From CAWHPS01 sp963831235 (GTDB lineage: Bacteria > Fibrobacterota > OXYB2-FULL-49-7 > JAEUSG01): 64,000 nucleotides of DNA. The DNA lies in contig CAWHPS010000033.1 of assembly GCA_963831235.1 (NCBI GenBank), positions 248,001 to 312,000 of the forward strand, read 5' to 3'. A program made the translations under genes and the position numbers. Numbering within the stretch: position 1 is the first letter of the stretch; every line of letters begins with the position of its first letter. Positions 60,547-64,000 of the stretch are shown here, in pieces. The notes beneath the pieces are model-generated. The model had not been told where the DNA came from. It saw nothing but the letters and a program-made list of their open reading frames with translations, and did no database searches.

Positions 60547-61232
60547 TAGATTACAACAAGAACTTTATGACATCAAAAGACCGCCTTTCAAAGGCCAGAA
60601 AGATTGAGGCTGTTTTGTGCGATTTTCTATGCCTCAAGCAGATCGAAGGAAAGCTCATTCTGGATTATGGTTGTGGCAGTGGGCATATATCAAAATATTT
60701 CTCAGCGCGCAACAGAGTTATTGCCGCTGATGTTGCCGACAATAGAGACTATAGTCAGCGGGATGGTTATTTGAGTGTCCTTACAGGCTCAAAAGAACTG
60801 CCATTCCCTGACCATTGCTTTGATGTCGTGATTCTTAATCATGTCATTGAATATGTCTCTGACAGGGAAGGGCTGATGAATGAGGTGCAAAGAATTCTCC
60901 GAACAGGCGGTGTCTGTTATCTTGCTTTACCAAACCGTAATTTTCCTATCGACACCCATTCAAAGCTGCCTTTTATTCCATGGCTGCCGCAGACTCTTTT
61001 TTTTGCTGTTTTCAGGCAGGCTGTTGGTTCAAATCAACAGGTATATCTTGTTTCTCATGGCGATACAATAAAACTTGCCTGCAACGCTGGTTTCAGGATA
61101 GTTGAATATACATCTGAAATTATAAGGGGGCCGGATAAATATTTCGCACCTTCATTGCCTCTACATAAATTCTATCCATCAATACTTGATTTTATTTCAC
61201 CTACTATTGTTTTTGTCCTGGAGAAAAGATGA
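60543..61232 (+). CDS. Class I SAM-dependent methyltransferase
   Basis: 229 residues. LILDYGCGSGHISKYF is SAM motif I, AADVADN motif II, and HCFDVVILNHVIEYVSDREGLMNEVQRILRTGGVCYLALPN motif III-IV. Methyltransf_11 type. It overlaps both neighbours by 4 nt, in a glycosylation cluster. Confidence 0.9.
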   Translation: MIDYNKNFMTSKDRLSKARKIEAVLCDFLCLKQIEGKLILDYGCGSGHISKYFSARNRVIAADVADNRDYSQRDGYLSVLTGSKELPFPDHCFDVVILNHVIEYVSDREGLMNEVQRILRTGGVCYLALPNRNFPIDTHSKLPFIPWLPQTLFFAVFRQAVGSNQQVYLVSHGDTIKLACNAGFRIVEYTSEIIRGPDKYFAPSLPLHKFYPSILDFISPTIVFVLEKR

Positions 61233-62170
61233 GCCTGTATAAAAAAATATTCCGTTTAATATTTGTTTTGATGCTTATTGCCATAACTCTGTTTTTTTAC
61301 AGAGAATTAAAACAGAGTTGGGAAACTTTGGAATTGCAAAACATCAAAACAAGACCGGTTTGGTTAATGATATCACTTGTACTGGTTGTATCATCATATC
61401 TTCTGATTACCAGGATATTCCGATACGGTATCAATTGTCACCCGGCTGGAACCAATATGTCAATGATGGAAAGTGTGGCAGTAGTTAGTACCTCACAGTT
61501 GACCAAATATCTACCCGGAAAGATATGGTCATACGCATTACAAATGGCCATGATGGCCGGACGTGGTGTTCCAGCTTCATATACCCTGTTCCTGAATGTT
61601 CTTATCATGTTTTCAATTTTATTTTCCGCTTCGGTTATTGGAACATTCTACATTATGGTTTATATAAGGGATATCCCAATGGCTGTTTCGATTCCGTTAT
61701 TTGTTTTATCGGTTCTGTTTTATGCGGTTTTTGTGTTCTTCAATGGAAGAACATTCAGAAAAGCATTAAAAGGGGTAAACAATGTCTTTCATAAAGACTT
61801 TATATTTGTTGAGATGCCGGTTAAATCATTGATTTGGATCCAGACTGTTGTATTATTGTCCAATATGCTTTTTGGTTTATCAGGGTACACTGCTATTTTG
61901 GGAATAAACTATTGTCTGCCGGTTAATATGGTTTTTCCGATATCTGCAGCAGTGCTTTTTTCAGACCTGTTGGGGTTTGTGGTTATTATCGCGCCGGGAG
62001 GTCTCGGCGTACGTGAAGGTGCGTTGTACTTTCTTCTTGCAGGAGTATCAGGAAAACAGACGGCGCTGTTGCTACCATTGGTGCTGCGTATTGTCACAAT
62101 GGCATCGGATCTTATTCTGGGTTTGGCGGGTCTGGTACTTCTTAAGAAAGGGCGGTTTATCAGAAACTAA
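61229..62170 (+). CDS. AglD/UPF0104-type membrane protein
   Basis: 313 residues with about eight transmembrane segments. STSQLTKYLPGKIWSYALQMAMMAGRGV and IIAPGGLGVREGALYFLLAG are the signature motifs of the lysylphosphatidylglycerol synthase TM (UPF0104/AglD) family. Probable lipid or glycan flippase-associated protein. Confidence 0.85.
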   Translation: MSLYKKIFRLIFVLMLIAITLFFYRELKQSWETLELQNIKTRPVWLMISLVLVVSSYLLITRIFRYGINCHPAGTNMSMMESVAVVSTSQLTKYLPGKIWSYALQMAMMAGRGVPASYTLFLNVLIMFSILFSASVIGTFYIMVYIRDIPMAVSIPLFVLSVLFYAVFVFFNGRTFRKALKGVNNVFHKDFIFVEMPVKSLIWIQTVVLLSNMLFGLSGYTAILGINYCLPVNMVFPISAAVLFSDLLGFVVIIAPGGLGVREGALYFLLAGVSGKQTALLLPLVLRIVTMASDLILGLAGLVLLKKGRFIRN

Positions 62171-62194
62171 CAAGAGAAAACTACCAATGTAAGG

Positions 62195-62911
62195 CTAATT
62201 TCTCTTATACCTCCTGAATCTGAACGTCAGAATCAACCAAATCATCTGCACCCCTATAATAATGGATTTACCCAATGCTCCGGTGGCCATGGAATCCCCC
62301 ATTCTGACCTTATAGTTTACTGGAAGCTGTATGAATTTGAGTTTTTTCCATCGCGATAAGAGCATCATTTCAGGGCCGAAGAAGTTGGCGGTAATACGAA
62401 AATCATCCTTCATTTTATCAAGCGCTTCTTTACGGATAAGCCGGAAAGTGCACCCGACATCGCTTAAGCTGTTGGTGTTATAAAGTACTTCCATCAGTTT
62501 GGCCACTGTCCAATTGCCCACGCGTAAGAACCAACCCATATTGGCGCCTTCCCAAATGAGATTGTGAATGGTTCGTGAACCAAAGACTATGTCAAAGTGA
62601 TCGATATAAGCCAGAAATTTGTAAGCATCTTCGGCCACAAAAGTATCATCCGGTTCGCAGACAAAAATCAAATCCTCTTTTGCTTCGCTGAAACCCCGTT
62701 GTATGGCTGCTCCATATCCTTGCACTGGTTCGTGTATTTCTACAGCCGAGGTCAGGGCAACCTCATCACTGGTACCAGGTGCGGCGTTATTATTAACCAC
62801 AACAATGCGATCCACTATGCCGAGTGCTTCAAAATCATTAATGCATTTTCGGATCGAATTCTTTTCATTGTAAGTAGGCAGAATAATGCAGACGCTCTTT
62901 CCCTTATACAT
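62195..62911 (-). CDS. Glycosyltransferase family 2
   Basis: 238 residues from ATG 62911 (AAGGAAC upstream). SVCIILPTYNEKNSIRKC, VVVNNNAAPGTSDEV, VQGYGAAIQRGFSEAKEDLIFVCEPDDTF (DXD-like ED) and GCTFRLIRKEALDKM follow the DPM1-type GT2 pattern. Convergent with the UPF0104 gene. Overlaps the next gene by 8 nt. Confidence 0.9.
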   Translation of the reverse strand: MYKGKSVCIILPTYNEKNSIRKCINDFEALGIVDRIVVVNNNAAPGTSDEVALTSAVEIHEPVQGYGAAIQRGFSEAKEDLIFVCEPDDTFVAEDAYKFLAYIDHFDIVFGSRTIHNLIWEGANMGWFLRVGNWTVAKLMEVLYNTNSLSDVGCTFRLIRKEALDKMKDDFRITANFFGPEMMLLSRWKKLKFIQLPVNYKVRMGDSMATGALGKSIIIGVQMIWLILTFRFRRYKRN

Positions 62912-63551
62912 TCGGAACAGGTTCCTTTTTGAAAACCGCCAGCATCTGTTTTCCAAAAGGCTTGAACGGAAGGGATAGGTATAATTTGGTGAGCCAGTAA
63001 CTCTTGGGCAAAATGGAATTCATTGTCAAGGGCAGATATCTGGGGAATATCCTGACGGGAACAAAACGGTTAGCGCAAAATAGGTCAGTAAGTGAAACAT
63101 GGGAAAAGGCCCGCTGATGTGTAAAGTCGTCGAAATATTCCTTATATGCGTATCGATAATTGGGCCCAATAACAACCACTGTTGCTCCTTGGGTTGAAAC
63201 TCGATAAATTTCCTGTAAGGTGAGTATAATCTTTTCCTCATTCAAGTGTTCGAGTACATTGCTTAGAAACACAGTTTGAACGCTGCCTGCACTCAAAAAC
63301 GGAATATGATGGGTTTCTGCCGCATGAAAGGCGACATCCTGGGCGCAAAATTGCCCGCATTCAGGATTAATATCAACAGCCACTTTTTTTTCAGACCTGA
63401 TATTGTTGATAAACGAGCAATAACCTGCGCCCAAATCAAGAACAGTGCCCTGCTGAGCCACAAACTTCTGCAAATCTTCACAAATCGCTTTCCACACAAC
63501 TTCACGACACGGATCGAAGCGAAAACGCGTGGTAAAATAGCCTGTATTCAT
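62904..63551 (-). CDS. SAM-dependent methyltransferase
   Basis: 215 residues. GTVLDLGAGYCSFINNI is SAM motif I, VAVDINPEC motif II, and VQTVFLSNVLEHLNEEKIILTLQEIYRVSTQGATVVVIGPNYRYAYKEYFDDFTHQRAFS is typical of sugar or lipid methyltransferases. Overlaps the GT2 gene by 8 nt and the next gene by 4 nt. Confidence 0.9.
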   Translation of the reverse strand: MNTGYFTTRFRFDPCREVVWKAICEDLQKFVAQQGTVLDLGAGYCSFINNIRSEKKVAVDINPECGQFCAQDVAFHAAETHHIPFLSAGSVQTVFLSNVLEHLNEEKIILTLQEIYRVSTQGATVVVIGPNYRYAYKEYFDDFTHQRAFSHVSLTDLFCANRFVPVRIFPRYLPLTMNSILPKSYWLTKLYLSLPFKPFGKQMLAVFKKEPVPNV

Positions 63552-64000
63552 GCGGATACTGCGTCTTGTTTAAAGGGTTCCTTTTTTCCAGCAGCTTCTT
63601 TATATAAACTGGCGATAATAACAAAAAAACCGATGATATCTAAAAAAGAAAGCACCAGTTTCACATCAAGCGGCTGAAGGTGGCGCTCCACGGCCCTGCA
63701 CCATGTCGCCAATACACTGTTGCCATAGTAAAGATACATATTTATACACTGAATTATAAGTAGACCATGAATGGAGATTGTAACCGCCTTATTACGGGAT
63801 TTGGCCAGCCAATAAATAAGAAGGATTGACCCAAAGAAAAGATGGTTTTCATGCGCCGACGTCATTACAAAGGGCAGCACAAGGCTTGCAAAAAGAAGGA
63901 GGGGAATCAAAATATTGGAATGCCACTGCTCTCCTTCTTTTTCCCCCATAAGGAACCCGTATCCCGTGATTAGCAATAGCGTGATACACGTTGCCAAAGT
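63548..64000 (-). CDS. Multi-pass GT-C-type membrane protein (3' part)
   Basis: The frame is open to the right edge; only the C-terminal 149 residues are seen. At least five hydrophobic segments surround SAHENHLFFG, an H-E-N-H motif like those of GT-C glycosyltransferases (Gpi18/DUF2029 group). The start lies beyond the window. It likely uses a polyprenyl sugar donor, which fits the GT2 and UPF0104 neighbours. Confidence 0.65.
   Translation of the reverse strand, partial: TLATCITLLLITGYGFLMGEKEGEQWHSNILIPLLLFASLVLPFVMTSAHENHLFFGSILLIYWLAKSRNKAVTISIHGLLIIQCINMYLYYGNSVLATWCRAVERHLQPLDVKLVLSFLDIIGFFVIIASLYKEAAGKKEPFKQDAVSA

Overview
The window suggests a bacterium with an outer membrane and moderate-to-low GC. 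It carries many short secreted lipoproteins with a classic lipobox (CASIAKG-, CATTSTT-, CSNPT-, CATIP-, CSKKP-type), a DUF4105 periplasmic protein, an LPP20/DUF5683-like protein and Shine-Dalgarno-led genes. An FCB-group, Fibrobacterota-like or spirochaete-like host would fit, but nothing here fixes the phylum.

Layout. (1) 1-11.15 kb, minus strand: a tightly packed defence operon read right to left: BrxF-like P-loop protein, BrxC/DUF6079-like ATPase, Schlafen AlbA_2 protein with a 12-bp tandem repeat, PglX-like DNA methyltransferase, then an AAA+ ATPase and an S8 subtilase that look like the IetA/IetS pair. The subtilase runs off the left edge. (2) 11.4-14 kb: a short sliding-clamp-like protein, an ApeA-like HEPN protein (R-x4-H motif) and a small unknown gene. 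(3) 14.5-19.5 kb, plus strand: a phage- or plasmid-type module of small genes, including a split annealing-type protein, a PD-(D/E)XK nuclease, a DUF932 protein and a DnaN-like clamp. (4) 19.9-23.5 kb: a lipoprotein with an Ig-like/propeller layout, an LPP20-DUF5683-like protein and an unknown protein. (5) 23,831-46,308: a 22.5-kb island integrated in the 3' end of a tRNA-Lys(CTT) gene, bounded by a 41-bp direct repeat, with an excisionase-integrase pair at its right end. Inside it are lipoprotein cargo genes separated by structured repeats (one with attC-like geometry), a second tyrosine recombinase with iteron-like repeats and a Rep-like winged-helix protein, an IS1634-family element that interrupts a gene, and a primase-helicase. 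(6) 46.6-49.2 kb: a second IS with an 8-bp target duplication, inserted in a long inverted repeat upstream of a higB-higA/ImmA toxin-antitoxin pair. (7) 50.7-64 kb: core-like genes, namely an HI0933-family flavoprotein, HrpB-type helicase, TPR protein, DUF433/DUF5615 pair, UDP-sugar pyrophosphorylase with aldose 1-epimerase, and a glycan or lipid glycosylation cluster (glycosyltransferases, methyltransferases, flippase-like membrane protein, GT-C-like protein).

How it works together. The left third is a defence island in which a BREX type 3-like core appears translationally coupled to an IetAS-like ATPase/protease pair. The middle is an accretion of mobile elements at one tRNA gene. The right end is host housekeeping and envelope-sugar metabolism. 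All functional names are family-level readings by eye; no database search was run.
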